From CAVQWT01 sp963810815 (GTDB taxonomy: Bacteria > Pseudomonadota > Gammaproteobacteria > Burkholderiales > Casimicrobiaceae): a stretch of DNA of 64,000 nucleotides. Below are positions 53,358-63,075 of the stretch, in pieces. The first letter of the stretch is position 1; every line of letters begins with the position of its first letter. Below the pieces are notes generated by a model, which did not search any database, had not been told where the DNA came from, and was given only the letters and a program-made list of their open reading frames with translations. A program made the translations under genes and the position numbers. The DNA lies in assembly GCA_963810815.1 (NCBI GenBank), contig CAWEPB010000007.1, forward strand, positions 682,001-746,000, in the 5' to 3' direction.

Positions 53358-54819
53358 TCAGCGCGGAGCGACCGTCGGTGGCGTGATGTAGGTGAACCCG
53401 CCCGAATTCGTGACGTCGTGGACCATGTTGTTGTTGAACGACACCATGCCCGGGTTGCCGGCATTCACGAAGTCGTTGGTGCAGGCGACGATGTGGTTGC
53501 CGTCGATGCGCACGGTGCCCGACGCGCTGCCGTGACTGACCACGGTGTTGCAGTTGTGGATCTGGGAACGGACCAGGCTCGCAGAGACCTGTGAGTCGCC
53601 CGCGGTCCTGATTACCGCGCCCGTCGTATTGGCGAACACCGAGCCCTCGACATTGACGTAGGTCTTGGCGGTGTTGCTGGCGGTCGCGTCGATCATCGGA
53701 TTCGTGTTGTTGGTCATCGTCGTCCGCACGAGGTCGACTTGGAGGCGGGTGTTCGGGTCGGCGGCGGAGTTGGCGACGACGATGCCGTTGGTGTTGAAGC
53801 CGAGGTGGCTGTTCATCACGCGGACATGCGTGTTCGAGCCGACACCGGAATTGTTCACCGTCATCACGTTGAGGCTGTTGGTGATCTCGCTGTCGAAGAG
53901 CGAGAAATAGGTGCCGCTGCCGGCGCCGCTGATCGTCGCCAGGATGGCATCGGTGCTCTGGATCTGGCTGCGGGTGAGGTTGATGAAGTTGGTCCCGTTG
54001 GCGCTGGTCCGGGTGAATTTCACGCCTGCGGTGACGCGCGTGAGCTGGCTGTCGATGAGGTCGAGCGACGGACTCGACGCCGTCGACGGTGACGTCGATC
54101 TGGGCGCCGACGTCCTGGCGGGAGATCTGGCTGTTGCGCAGCGACATCGACATGTGGTTGAGCAGCCAGACGCCGAAGCTGACGGGCCCCTTGCCGCGCT
54201 CGATCCGCGTGTTGTCGACGACGACCGACGAGCGGTTGGAGTTGACGGTGTTGCCGTTGGCGTAGATGCCGGTCCGGCACTCGCGCAGGAAGCTGTCGAC
54301 GACGTAGACGCGGATGGTCTTCGCAGTGTTCACGTTGATGCACGCGCCGCCGCCGTCGGTGAAGTTGGCGATCGACGACTTCTCGATGTGGACGCCGCCG
54401 GCGTTCTGGATGTCGATGCCGATCAGCGGGGCCGGGACCAGGCCCGAGATGCCCGAGATGTCGAGCCCGCGCAGCGTGATGTCGTCGCCGTCGGCGGCGT
54501 TGATGACGATTCCGGTCGTCGGGTTGGGGCCACCGAGCACGCTGATGCCGCCGTAGACGCCGGCCGGTCCGATGACCTTGATCGACTTGGTGATCGTCAT
54601 CGGCCCGTAGCCCGCGGTGTCGAGGATCACGACCTCGCCGCCCGGATTCGTGTTGGCGATGGCGACGTTGAAGCTGCGACACGGCGTGGCGAGCTGGCAG
54701 TTCGCCGTGTCCAGGCCGAACGATGCAACGAACGATCGCTGCTGGGCGGCGTCGACGGAGAGCGGGGCGGTCGCGACGAGCGAGGCGACGAGTATCGGTA
54801 CGACGGCAATCGAACGCAT
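53358..54819 (-). CDS. Secreted beta-helix repeat protein (paralogue 2, one +1 frameshift)
   Basis: Signal peptide (MRSIAVVPILVASLVATAPL), then the conserved head: QRSFVASFGLDTANCQLATP and VVILDTAGYGPMTITKSIKV. Beta rungs follow (IGIDIQNAGGVHIEKSSIAN). Near 54063-54075 (minus strand GAGTCCGTCGCTC) the frame breaks; dropping one C joins DVTVDGVES to SLDLIDSQLTRVTAG, and the protein ends TPPTVAPR. Length is 3n+1 (about 486 residues). It is in tandem with paralogue 3. Function as for the others. Confidence 0.78.
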
Positions 54820-54847
54820 GGATCCCTCCCAGGGAGTCTAGGTTTCA

Positions 54848-54873
54848 GCGGCCCGGTCCTTCGACCGGGCCGC
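54848..54873 (-). terminator. Strong hairpin between the two tandem beta-helix genes
   Basis: GCGGCCCGGTC-CTTC-GACCGGGCCGC, 11-base perfect arms. It lies downstream of paralogue 3 and just upstream of the start of paralogue 2, so it may end the first transcript or attenuate readthrough. No U tract on the minus strand. Confidence 0.55.
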
Positions 54874-55009
54874 GCTTCGACCGACGAGCCGGTCACGACG
54901 AGTGGGCAAGCGTACCCCCAATTAACGCTGTGTGCGTGACCCGGGCGATGGCCGGGTCCGCGGCACCCTCAATGCTGCGATGCAATGCGGATTCTCAGGC
55001 GGGAGCAAG

Positions 55010-56113
55010 CTACTGCGCGCTGATCTTGCCCGGAGAGTTGTACGTCGTGCAGCCGATCCCCGCGGCGCCGGGGTTCGCGAAATCGACGAAGAAGTTCGAG
55101 CCGCGCGCGTTGGTGGCCTCGTAGCTCGGCCCCCAGAACTGGTCGCTGCCGCAGTTGACGAGCATGTGCATCACGTTGGCGAAGACGTTGTCCTTGAGCC
55201 GGAAGGTGCCGAAGCCGTGCTTCAGCGCCGCGGTCGACGCGTTGATCGTCGAGTTCTGCAGGTTGACGGTCAGCGAGGTCGCGGCGCCGCCGCCGGTCCC
55301 GCTGGTGACGACGCCGGCGGTAGTCATCAACGTGATCTGGGTGTCGACGATCTGGACCGCGACGGTGTTCGTCGGGAACGCCGCCGCGGCCGAGACGCCG
55401 ATCTGGCCGCTGGTGATCTGGCTGTTGCGGATGTTGACGAAGTAGTTGCCGGTCGCCTTGACGCCGGTGATGGTGCCGCCCTCGGTGTTGGTGCCGCGTT
55501 CGATCCGGGTGTTGTCGATGGTGGCGACCGGCTTGTTCGCATCCACCGTGCCGTCGACCAGCACGCCGGTCGAGCACTCGCGCAGGAAGCTGTCGGCCAC
55601 GAACAGCTGGATCGCCTTCGCCGTCGACAGCTTGACGCAGGCTCCGGCATTGAGCGTGAAGTTCGACACCGAAGACTTCTCGATGTGGACCGCGCCGGCG
55701 TTGACGACGTTGATGCCGACGAGTCCGCCGAGTCCGGCGACGTCGAGGCCGCGCAGCGTGACGACGTCGTTGTCGCCGGCGTTGATGGTGATGCCGTCGG
55801 TTCCGGGCGTGGTCACGCTGATGCCGCCGTACACGCCGGAGGGACCGATCACCTTCAGCGACTTGTTGATCGCCATCGGTCCGTAGCCCGCCGTGTCGAG
55901 GATCACGACCTCGCCGTTGGCCAGCGTTTGCGCGATCGCCGCGTTGAAGCTGCGGCAGGGCGTGGCGAGCTGGCAGTTCGCGGCGTCGGAGCCGAAGCTC
56001 GCGACGAACGAGCGCTGCTGGGCGGCGTGCGCCACCGTGGCCAGCCCGGTCGCGGCGGCACAAGCCAGCGCGACGGAGATGAAGCGGATCGAACGCGGTG
56101 CGTGGCTCGGCAT
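55010..56113 (-). CDS. Secreted beta-helix repeat protein (paralogue 3)
   Basis: 367 residues. ATG 56113 is preceded by GAGGAG; a longer frame from 56131 is not supported. A signal peptide (FISVALACAAATGLATVAHA) precedes the same head as paralogue 2 (QRSFVASFGSDAANCQLATP, VVILDTAGYGPMAINKSLKV, VIGPSGVYGGISV). The rest is beta-rung sequence. It is the intact member of the tandem pair, and shows the same Cys pattern (NCQLATPCRSF). No enzymatic motif. Confidence 0.8.
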   Translation of the reverse strand: MPSHAPRSIRFISVALACAAATGLATVAHAAQQRSFVASFGSDAANCQLATPCRSFNAAIAQTLANGEVVILDTAGYGPMAINKSLKVIGPSGVYGGISVTTPGTDGITINAGDNDVVTLRGLDVAGLGGLVGINVVNAGAVHIEKSSVSNFTLNAGACVKLSTAKAIQLFVADSFLRECSTGVLVDGTVDANKPVATIDNTRIERGTNTEGGTITGVKATGNYFVNIRNSQITSGQIGVSAAAAFPTNTVAVQIVDTQITLMTTAGVVTSGTGGGAATSLTVNLQNSTINASTAALKHGFGTFRLKDNVFANVMHMLVNCGSDQFWGPSYEATNARGSNFFVDFANPGAAGIGCTTYNSPGKISAQ

Positions 56114-56277
56114 CTCGAACTCCTCGGTCAACGACGTTGATGCACGCGCATCGCCGCCGGAACGGGCGCCGGTCCTCTGGCGCTGCTCACGGGCCGAACG
56201 GCGTCCGGCAATGCGATCCGGAACGCGCGGCCGACTAGACTAGGTCAACGCGCGGCGAATCGCAACGGAGTTCGATG

Positions 56278-56306
56278 CATTGCGCGCTACGCTGCGGCGC
56301 GCAATG
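56278..56306 (-). terminator. Hairpin downstream of the peptide-type binding-protein gene
   Basis: CATTGCGCGC-TACGCTGCG-GCGCGCAATG, perfect 10-base arms, 15 bases after the stop codon on the minus strand. No U tract. Confidence 0.5.
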
Positions 56307-56320
56307 CCAACGTCATCGGA

Positions 56321-58123
56321 TCACCTGGCGGCCGCGGCCCGGCGTCCGGCGTCGATGTCGAGGTACTTCCACGACTGCCCGAAAGGCGAGATCGCATAGC
56401 CCTGCACCCAGGGCTGCGTGAGCACGTTGGCGATGCCGAAGGTGTGCAGCGTCATCGGCACGTACGCGGCGACGATCTCCGACATCCGCCGCGAGAGCGC
56501 GATGCGCTCCGGGCCGTCGGGGGTGGCGATGAACTTCTCGTACGCGGCGTCGTACTCGGCCAGCCGGAAGCGGGACCGGTTGGTGTCGTTGGGCGCCTTG
56601 CCCCAGAGCGTCTGCAGCAGCTCGTAGCCCGACGGCGCCAGCGCGCGGATGCCGAGGTTGAACATCGGCAGCTTGCCGTTGAGGCTCAGGTTCAGCAGTT
56701 CGGCAAAGGTCTGCTGCTGCACCTGCATCCGGATGCCGATCGCGTCCATGTTCTTCTTCCACAGCAGGTCGACCTCGCGGTACCACGATTCGGGCAGCGT
56801 CGCGCGCACGACGGTCAGCGGCGAGCCGTCGGGCCGCTCGCGGAACCCGTCGCCGTCGCGGTCGCGGTAGCCGAAGCGGTCGAGCAGCGAGCGCGCGGCT
56901 GCCGGATCGTAGACCGACTTCGACGGCAGCTTCGGATCGTGGCCGCTGACGCCCGGCGGCAGGATCTGGTTGGCGGGCAGCGCATTGCCGGCGAACAGCA
57001 CGCGGATCATCTCCGGGGTGTCGAAGCCCATGGCGATGGCCCGGCGCAACGCGATCTGCGCGGGCTCGTAGCCGCCGACGACCGGGTCCTCGACGTTGAA
57101 GTACGTGAACGTGAGAAACGGCGCCGGGCGCCGGTGGTGGACGATGCCCCTGGCGGCGTACTGCGGTTTCAGCCTGTCGCCGTCGAGCACGCGGCGGGCG
57201 GTGTCGCCGCCGAGGGCGAGGATGTCGAGCTGCTGCTGGTCGAACGACAGCAGTTCCGGCGTGGGCTCCTCGATGATGCTGATCTCGATGCGGCCGATCG
57301 CCGGCAGCTTGCGGCCCTTCATCGACGCGACCAGCGCCCGGTGCGCGGGATCGGCGCTGTCGGGAAACGACAGCGCGCGGTAATTCGGATTCGCCTCCAG
57401 CACGACGCGCGACGCGCGCTTCCATTCGGCCAGCCGGTACGGTCCGGTGCCGACGGGCCGGGACATCACGTCGGCACCGGCCGCCTCGATCGCCTCGCGG
57501 GCGACGGCGTAGAGGTCGAGCACCGCCATCCGCTCCAGCAGCGTGTAGTTGACCGCGGTCAGCTTCAACTGCAGCGTGTGCCGGTCGAGCGCGCGCAGAC
57601 CTTCGATCGGACCGTCGTAGTCGACCTTGCCGCCGGCCTTGCGGGCGGGCTCGACCCACGCGCGGGCGCCGACGACGAGGTCGGTCAGCGCCGGGTCGCC
57701 GCCGCCGCGCAGGTTGGGATCCATCCGGCGCTTGAACGAGTACACGTAATCCTCGGCGACGAGCTCCCTCGGCTTGCCGTTGAACGCCGGATCGTCGGTG
57801 AACCGGATGCCGGGCTTCAGCCTGATCGTCCAGGTCCGTCCGCCGTCGGTGACCACCGGCAGCGCCGCCGCCGTGTTCGGGATGACCTTCGCCGGCGACG
57901 CGAGGTAGTCGAACTGGTAGAGCCCTTCGAAGATGTGGGTCGCCACGCGCGTCGACATCAGGTCGGTGCCCTGCTGCGGATCGAGGCTGGTGATGTCGCT
58001 CGAGGACACGCGCAGGACCTTGGCCGGATCGGCGGCGGCGGCCGGCGAGGGTGCGAATGCGACGGACACGGCCAGTGCGGCCACGGCGGCGACGGCGCCA
58101 AGACGGCGGCGGAGTTCGATCAT
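56321..58123 (-). CDS. Peptide/oligopeptide-type ABC transporter substrate-binding protein
   Basis: 600 residues, SBP family 5. Signal peptide (RRRLGAVAAVAALAVSVAFA, cleavage near AAADPAK), then VLRVSSSDITSLDPQQGTDL, EGLYQFDYL, VPNTAAALPVVTDGGRTWTI and a lobe with YDPAAARSLLDRFGYRDRDG. DGDGFRERPDGSPLTVV is the characteristic insertion of dipeptide/oligopeptide-type proteins. No permease gene is adjacent, so it is an orphan. AAGGAA precedes ATG 58123. Confidence 0.88.
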   Translation of the reverse strand: MIELRRRLGAVAAVAALAVSVAFAPSPAAAADPAKVLRVSSSDITSLDPQQGTDLMSTRVATHIFEGLYQFDYLASPAKVIPNTAAALPVVTDGGRTWTIRLKPGIRFTDDPAFNGKPRELVAEDYVYSFKRRMDPNLRGGGDPALTDLVVGARAWVEPARKAGGKVDYDGPIEGLRALDRHTLQLKLTAVNYTLLERMAVLDLYAVAREAIEAAGADVMSRPVGTGPYRLAEWKRASRVVLEANPNYRALSFPDSADPAHRALVASMKGRKLPAIGRIEISIIEEPTPELLSFDQQQLDILALGGDTARRVLDGDRLKPQYAARGIVHHRRPAPFLTFTYFNVEDPVVGGYEPAQIALRRAIAMGFDTPEMIRVLFAGNALPANQILPPGVSGHDPKLPSKSVYDPAAARSLLDRFGYRDRDGDGFRERPDGSPLTVVRATLPESWYREVDLLWKKNMDAIGIRMQVQQQTFAELLNLSLNGKLPMFNLGIRALAPSGYELLQTLWGKAPNDTNRSRFRLAEYDAAYEKFIATPDGPERIALSRRMSEIVAAYVPMTLHTFGIANVLTQPWVQGYAISPFGQSWKYLDIDAGRRAAAAR

Positions 58124-58263
58124 CGGGGTTCCTTCGGGGGCGAAATGGGTGCGGCGAGCCGGCCGGCCTTGCGCCATGGTCGAATCCTGAACGGGGACGG
58201 TGCGAGGGACGGATCGGGTGGCCGCGGTATTATCGACACCGCACCTGCCGCCGTCCATCCTCC

Positions 58264-58800
58264 ATGATCCAGTTCCCGTTTCTGCGTCCCGACGCCCCCC
58301 GACCTGTCGTGAACAACCCCGAAACTTCGGTCCTCTTCGTTTGCCTGGGCAACATCTGCCGTTCGCCGACCGCGGAGGAAGTGTTCCGCGCCGCGGCGAT
58401 CCAGCAGGGCCTGGGCACGCGGATCCAAGTCGACTCGGCCGGCACCGGCGAATGGCACGTCGGCTCGCCGCCGGACCGGCGGGCGATCCAGGCGGCACGC
58501 CGGCGCGGCTACGATCTCACCGCGCTGCGTGCGCGGCAGGTCGCGGTCGACGATTTCGAGCGCTTCGGCTGGATCGTCGCCATGGACCGGGCCAACCTTC
58601 GCGCGCTCGAGGCGCTGCGTCCGGAGGGGTTCGCGGGGCATCTCGGACTGTTCCTCGACTTCGCCCCGGCGGCCGGCCTCGACGAGGTGCCGGACCCGTA
58701 TTACGGCGGCCTCGAGGGCTTCGACCGCGTGCTCGACCTGGTCGAGATCGCCAGCGCGGGACTGCTCGAGCGCTTGCGGGAGCGGTTGGCGGATCAGTAG
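58264..58800 (+). CDS. Low-molecular-weight protein tyrosine phosphatase
   Basis: 178 residues. The PTP loop is FVCLGNICRSPTAEEV with C27 and R33 (CX5R); the general acid Asp is in VPDPYYGG. A short N-terminal extension (about 20 residues) precedes the usual start. In Burkholderiales it commonly follows uvrB; here two beta-helix genes and a binding-protein gene lie between. It overlaps the next, minus-strand gene by seven bases at the 3' end. Confidence 0.9.
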   Translation: MIQFPFLRPDAPRPVVNNPETSVLFVCLGNICRSPTAEEVFRAAAIQQGLGTRIQVDSAGTGEWHVGSPPDRRAIQAARRRGYDLTALRARQVAVDDFERFGWIVAMDRANLRALEALRPEGFAGHLGLFLDFAPAAGLDEVPDPYYGGLEGFDRVLDLVEIASAGLLERLRERLADQ

Positions 58801-59282
58801 ATGCTGGCGTCGAGCCCTGCCGCCAGCGTCGCACCGGTGTTCGCGCACTGCGCCAGCACGTCTGCCGGCACCGCGTGCACGGCGGCCACCCGGCCGCTGC
58901 GGTAGACGACGTCCGGCAGCACGCGCGCGAGTCCGAGCCCGGCGGCGATGCGATCGAGGTCGCGCAGCGCGCCGGCGCCATCGTTGCCGCAGCAGATCAG
59001 CCGCGCATACGGCCGACCGGCGAGTTCGCCCTCGCAGGGGTAGTAGATGCGCTCGAAGAAGTCCTTGACGATTCCGGCCACGCCGCCGAAATTTTCCGAG
59101 GCGGCGATGATCAGCCCCGATGCCGCGCGGACTTCCGCCGGACCGGTGTCCGCGGCGCGACGCAGCTCGACCTGGAGTCCTGGCGTCGCGGCCAGGGTCG
59201 AGCGCGCGCCGGCCAGCGCGGCCCGCGCCATCTGCCCGGTGCCGCCGAACTGCGTGTGATAGACGATCAGCAGCCGCTTCAT
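58794..59282 (-). CDS. Flavodoxin-like NAD(P)H-dependent FMN reductase-type protein
   Basis: 162 residues with the flavodoxin fold: LLIVYHTQFGGTGQMARAAL (phosphate-binding loop), SGLIIAASENFGGVAGIVKD (FMN contact region), DFFERIYYPCEG and RLICCGNDGAG. Probable FMN-binding reductase of unknown partner. It is convergent with the phosphatase gene and downstream of rne. Confidence 0.8.
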   Translation of the reverse strand: MKRLLIVYHTQFGGTGQMARAALAGARSTLAATPGLQVELRRAADTGPAEVRAASGLIIAASENFGGVAGIVKDFFERIYYPCEGELAGRPYARLICCGNDGAGALRDLDRIAAGLGLARVLPDVVYRSGRVAAVHAVPADVLAQCANTGATLAAGLDASIY

Positions 59283-59340
59283 CGCCGCCGATCGTAGCAG
59301 CCCGCGCGCACTTCCCGGCGATCGGCCCGGCGCCCGGAAA

Positions 59341-59372
59341 CGACGACGGCGGGCCTGGGCCCGCCGTCGTCG
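59341..59372 (-). terminator. Strong hairpin at the end of rne
   Basis: 15-base perfect arms (CGACGACGGCGGGCC and GGCCCGCCGTCGTCG) around a two-base loop, 18 bases after the rne stop on the minus strand. TTT follows, a short U tract. Best terminator candidate in the window. Confidence 0.75.
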
Positions 59373-59390
59373 CCTCGGCGCGGTGCTGCG

Positions 59391-62300
59391 CTACGCCGGC
59401 GGCGGATCCTTGCGGCCCGTTTCCACCAGCTGCAGCGGCTCCGCCGGAATCTCGACGCGGGGCGGACGCACGCGCTTGGGGCGCGGGGCTTCCTGCTCGT
59501 CGACCGCCGGCTCGGCGCGGCGCGACGTCTGCACCAGCACCAGTCCGGAGTCCGGCGGCAGCGTCAGCTCGACCGGCGGCACCTCCGGCATGTTGCGCGG
59601 CCGGGTCGGGGGTTCGATCGCCGGCGTCCTGGCGACCGGCGCGACCGGGACCGGAGCGGGCCTGGGCGGTGCTGCTTGGACGGGCGCCTCCACGGCCGGT
59701 GCCGCTTCGGCGACCGGTGCGGCTTCGACGACCTCGCGCCGCCGCGGCGCCGCCGGAGGTACCGCTTCCGGGGTCGGCGCCGGAGCGGCGAACTCGGCCG
59801 GAACTCGCGTCGGCTCTACCGGCGGGGTCGCGCGCTCCATCCTCGGAGCGGGCTCCGCGAACGACTCCGCGCCGGGGGGCGGGGCGACGGTGTCGGCCGC
59901 CGACGTTGCCGCGGCGGCCGCCGACGCCGGGACCGCGAACTCGGTCGACGCCGGCGCGGATCGCGACGGGGCAGTCGCGTGGGCGGCCGACTCGTCCGGC
60001 AGCGCGTGCGTCAGTGCGCCACTGTCGGTCGGGCCGCCGGACTCGACCGGACGGACATCGCGATCGCCGCCACGGCGGCGGCGGTCGCGGCGACGACGAT
60101 TGCCGCCCTCGCGCTCGGCGCCGGCCTCGCCCGGCGTCGCCGGGTGCAGCAGGTCGGCCTCGAGCGCCGCGGGTGCCTCGGCAGCAGGTGCAGGGGCGCG
60201 TGGCTCGCGCGGCGGCTTGGCACCGTTGCGCTGGCCGTCCCGCGGCTCGCGCGGTTCCCTCGGCTCGCGGGGCTCGCGCGGCGGCCTCGGCGTGCCTTCG
60301 GCGCGCGGTTGACCTTCGCGTGGGGCCTGCGCGTCGCGGGCCTGGGGTTCATTGCGCTGGCCGTCGCGCGGCTCGTTGCGCTGACCCTGGCGCTTGTCGC
60401 CCTGGTTGCCGCCGCGCGCCTGGCCTTGTCCGCCTTCGCGCTTGTCCTGGCCCTGCCGGCGATCGCCGCGTGCCTCGCCACGGTTGTCGCCGCGGCCCTC
60501 GCCGCGGGCCTCGTTGCGCCCTTCGCCGCGGCGCTCGTCGCGACGGCCGTCGCGACGGTCCTTGTCGCGCGGGCGATCGCGGTCGCGTCCGCCGCGGTTC
60601 TCACGCTGGTCGCGAGCTTCGCGCGCCGTGGTCGGGACCGTGGCCGGGGCCGGAATCGCCGGCTCGCGGCGGAACCAGCCCAGTACCTTGCCGAGCCAAC
60701 CGGAATGCGCGGCACCGGTGTGCACGGCCGCGACCGGCGCGGCGGCGGGCGCCGGGGCGGGCGCGGGCTCGACGGGGATCGGGGCGGGTTGCGACGGGGT
60801 GATGCCCTTGACCATCGCCTCCTGCCGCGGCTCCTTCGCTTCCTCCTTGAGCTGCTCGGCGTGGTCGACTTCCTCGGGCTGCTGGACCAGGTTGAACGAC
60901 GCCGGCAGCGGCTCGCTCTGGTTGAGGTCGTCGTGGCGCAGGCGCTGCACCGAGTAGTTGGGCGTCTCGAGATGCCGGTTGGGCACCAGCAGCACGTTGA
61001 CCCGGAAGCGCGTCTCGATCGACAGCACGTCGGTGCGCTTCTCGTTGAGCAGGAACGTGGCGACGTCGACCGGCACCTGCGCGATGACCTGCGCGGTGTT
61101 GTCCTTCATCGCCTCCTCCTGCAGGATCCGCAGGATGTGCAGCGCCGACGATTCGGTGCCGCGGATGTGGCCGATGCCGTGGCAGCGCGGGCAGGCGATG
61201 TACGCCGACTCGGCGAGCGCGGGGCGCAGGCGCTGGCGCGACAGCTCCATCAGGCCGAAGCGGGAGATCTTGCCCAGCTGGATGCGCGCGCGGTCGTACT
61301 TCAGCGCGTCCTTCAGCCGCTGCTCGACCTCGCGCTGGTTCTTCGAGCTCTCCATGTCGATGAAGTCGATCACGATGAGCCCGCCCAGGTCGCGCAGGCG
61401 CAGTTGGCGCGCGATCTCGTCGGCGGCTTCCGCGTTCGTCTTGAACGCGGTCTCCTCGATGTCGCTGCCCTTGGTGGCGCGCGCGCTGTTGACGTCGACG
61501 GCGACCAGCGCCTCGGTGTGGTCGATGACGATCGCGCCGCCGGACGGCAACGGCACCTGCCGCGCGTACGCGGTTTCGATCTGGTGCTCGATCTGGAAGC
61601 GCGAGAACAGCGGGACGTCGTCCTTGTAGAGCTTGACCCGGTTGACGTTGGCCGGCATCACGTGGCTCATGAACTGCTGCGCCTGCTCGAAGATCGCCTC
61701 GGTGTCGATCAGCAGCTCGCCGATGTCCGGGTGGAAGTAGTCGCGGATGGCGCGGATGACCAGGCTCGATTCCTGGTAGATCAGGAACGCGCCCGACTGC
61801 AGCTTCGAGGCGTCCTCGACGGCGCGCCACAGCTGCAGCAGGTAGTTCAGGTCCCACTGCAGCTCTTCGGTCGAGCGGCCGATGCCGGCCGTGCGCGCGA
61901 TCACGCTCATGCCCGCGGGGACCTCGAGCGCGCCGATGGCGTCGCGCAGCTCGTTGCGGTCCTCGCCCTCGATGCGGCGCGAAACGCCGCCGCCGCGCGG
62001 GTTGTTGGGCATCAGCACCAGGTAGCGGCCGGCGAGCGAGATGTAGGTCGTCAGCGCCGCGCCCTTGTTGCCGCGTTCGTCCTTGTCGACCTGGACGATC
62101 AGCTCCATGCCTTCGCGAAGCTGGTCCTGGATGCGGGCGCGGCCGCCTTCGCCGTCGCCTTCGTCGTCGCCGCCACCCTTGCGGCCGCCCTTCAGGTACT
62201 GGCGGGCGATTTCCTTGAACGGCAGGAAGCCGTGGCGGTCGGTGCCGTAGTCGACGAAACACGCTTCGAGCGACGGCTCGACGCGGGTGATGACCGCCTT

Positions 62301-62426
62301 GTAGATGTTGCTCTTGCGTTGTTCCTTGCTCGCGGACTCGATGTCGAGGTCGATCAGCTTCTGGCCGTCGACGATGGCCACCCGGAGTTCCTCCGCCTGG
62401 GTGGCGTTGAACAGCATGCGCTTCAT
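59391..62426 (-). CDS. rne: Ribonuclease E
   Basis: 1011 residues. The S1 domain (about 37-128) contains NIYKAVITRVEPSLEACFVD; the catalytic DNase I-like domain has D311 (VAVDVNSARATKGSD) and D354 (IVIDFIDMESSK) for Mg; the zinc link is C412 and C415 (CPRCHGIGH). The C-terminal half (about 510-1011) is disordered and rich in Arg/Gly/Pro (long runs of RREGEGRNEARGEG character), where RNA and degradosome partners bind. It is essential for mRNA decay and rRNA maturation. It is divergent from rluC, as in E. coli. Confidence 0.97.
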   Translation of the reverse strand: MKRMLFNATQAEELRVAIVDGQKLIDLDIESASKEQRKSNIYKAVITRVEPSLEACFVDYGTDRHGFLPFKEIARQYLKGGRKGGGDDEGDGEGGRARIQDQLREGMELIVQVDKDERGNKGAALTTYISLAGRYLVLMPNNPRGGGVSRRIEGEDRNELRDAIGALEVPAGMSVIARTAGIGRSTEELQWDLNYLLQLWRAVEDASKLQSGAFLIYQESSLVIRAIRDYFHPDIGELLIDTEAIFEQAQQFMSHVMPANVNRVKLYKDDVPLFSRFQIEHQIETAYARQVPLPSGGAIVIDHTEALVAVDVNSARATKGSDIEETAFKTNAEAADEIARQLRLRDLGGLIVIDFIDMESSKNQREVEQRLKDALKYDRARIQLGKISRFGLMELSRQRLRPALAESAYIACPRCHGIGHIRGTESSALHILRILQEEAMKDNTAQVIAQVPVDVATFLLNEKRTDVLSIETRFRVNVLLVPNRHLETPNYSVQRLRHDDLNQSEPLPASFNLVQQPEEVDHAEQLKEEAKEPRQEAMVKGITPSQPAPIPVEPAPAPAPAAAPVAAVHTGAAHSGWLGKVLGWFRREPAIPAPATVPTTAREARDQRENRGGRDRDRPRDKDRRDGRRDERRGEGRNEARGEGRGDNRGEARGDRRQGQDKREGGQGQARGGNQGDKRQGQRNEPRDGQRNEPQARDAQAPREGQPRAEGTPRPPREPREPREPREPRDGQRNGAKPPREPRAPAPAAEAPAALEADLLHPATPGEAGAEREGGNRRRRDRRRRGGDRDVRPVESGGPTDSGALTHALPDESAAHATAPSRSAPASTEFAVPASAAAAATSAADTVAPPPGAESFAEPAPRMERATPPVEPTRVPAEFAAPAPTPEAVPPAAPRRREVVEAAPVAEAAPAVEAPVQAAPPRPAPVPVAPVARTPAIEPPTRPRNMPEVPPVELTLPPDSGLVLVQTSRRAEPAVDEQEAPRPKRVRPPRVEIPAEPLQLVETGRKDPPPA

Positions 62427-63047
62427 GTGCGTCTTCCCGGCGCGGTCCGGCCGGGCTGGCGGTGGGCGAAGCGACGCAGCGCGCGGGGAGGCGCGCTGCC
62501 GGTGACTACGGCGCGGCGGTTGCGGACGACGGGCGCCGCGCCGGCAGCGGTGGCTGCGGGCGGAGAAGAACGGGAACGCGGTCGAGGGTGGTCATCGCGT
62601 CGGGGGTCCGGTCTTGTCGGGGGCGGCTTGGTCGGGTTCGCAGGATAGCGGTGGGTTCACGATGCAGCCCGGGCGCCGAGTTGGCGAAGGCGGGTTGCGG
62701 GTCGGAAACGAGTATCGTCGCTGGATTTCGCCGCGCAGCAATCCGCTTCGAACCGGCCGCAAGCCGGGTGCGGAGACTGCGCTCTTCCATTACCATCCGT
62801 ACTTTTCCGGGACGCAACGCCCGGACGGTGAGCAGATTTAACCGGCGACCGGTTTACGCCCCATCGGGCCACGGCCGACTCCATTGCCCCGGCATTCGGG
62901 GCGCACATCCCTTGACCCTGCGCCGACGCCGCCGGATCGAATCGATCGGGGGGCAGCCTGCGAAAACGACGCTCGCTGACGCCCCTTGAGAGAGCGCCCG
63001 CCGCGCCGCCGGTAACATCCGGTGGCCGGGACGTGTTGCAGCCCGGA
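62427..63047 (-). other. Long leader of rne (about 620 bases)
   Basis: No gene on either strand. The candidate rne promoter lies at its far end, so the transcript would start with a leader of over 600 nt. In E. coli the 361-nt rne leader mediates autoregulation. I did not identify specific hairpins. Confidence 0.6.
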
Positions 63048-63075
63048 ATTATAAGCGAATGAACGGCTTAAGCAA
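63048..63075 (-). promoter_or_regulatory. Candidate sigma-70 promoter of rne
   Basis: Minus strand TTGCTT (63075-63070) and TATAAT (63053-63048), 16 bases apart. It overlaps the rluC start codon on the other strand. Confidence 0.55.

Noticed and set aside
59676..62648. 990-residue plus-strand frame antisense to rne
   Set aside because: Mirror of the RNase E low-complexity region; all RNase E motifs lie on the minus strand.
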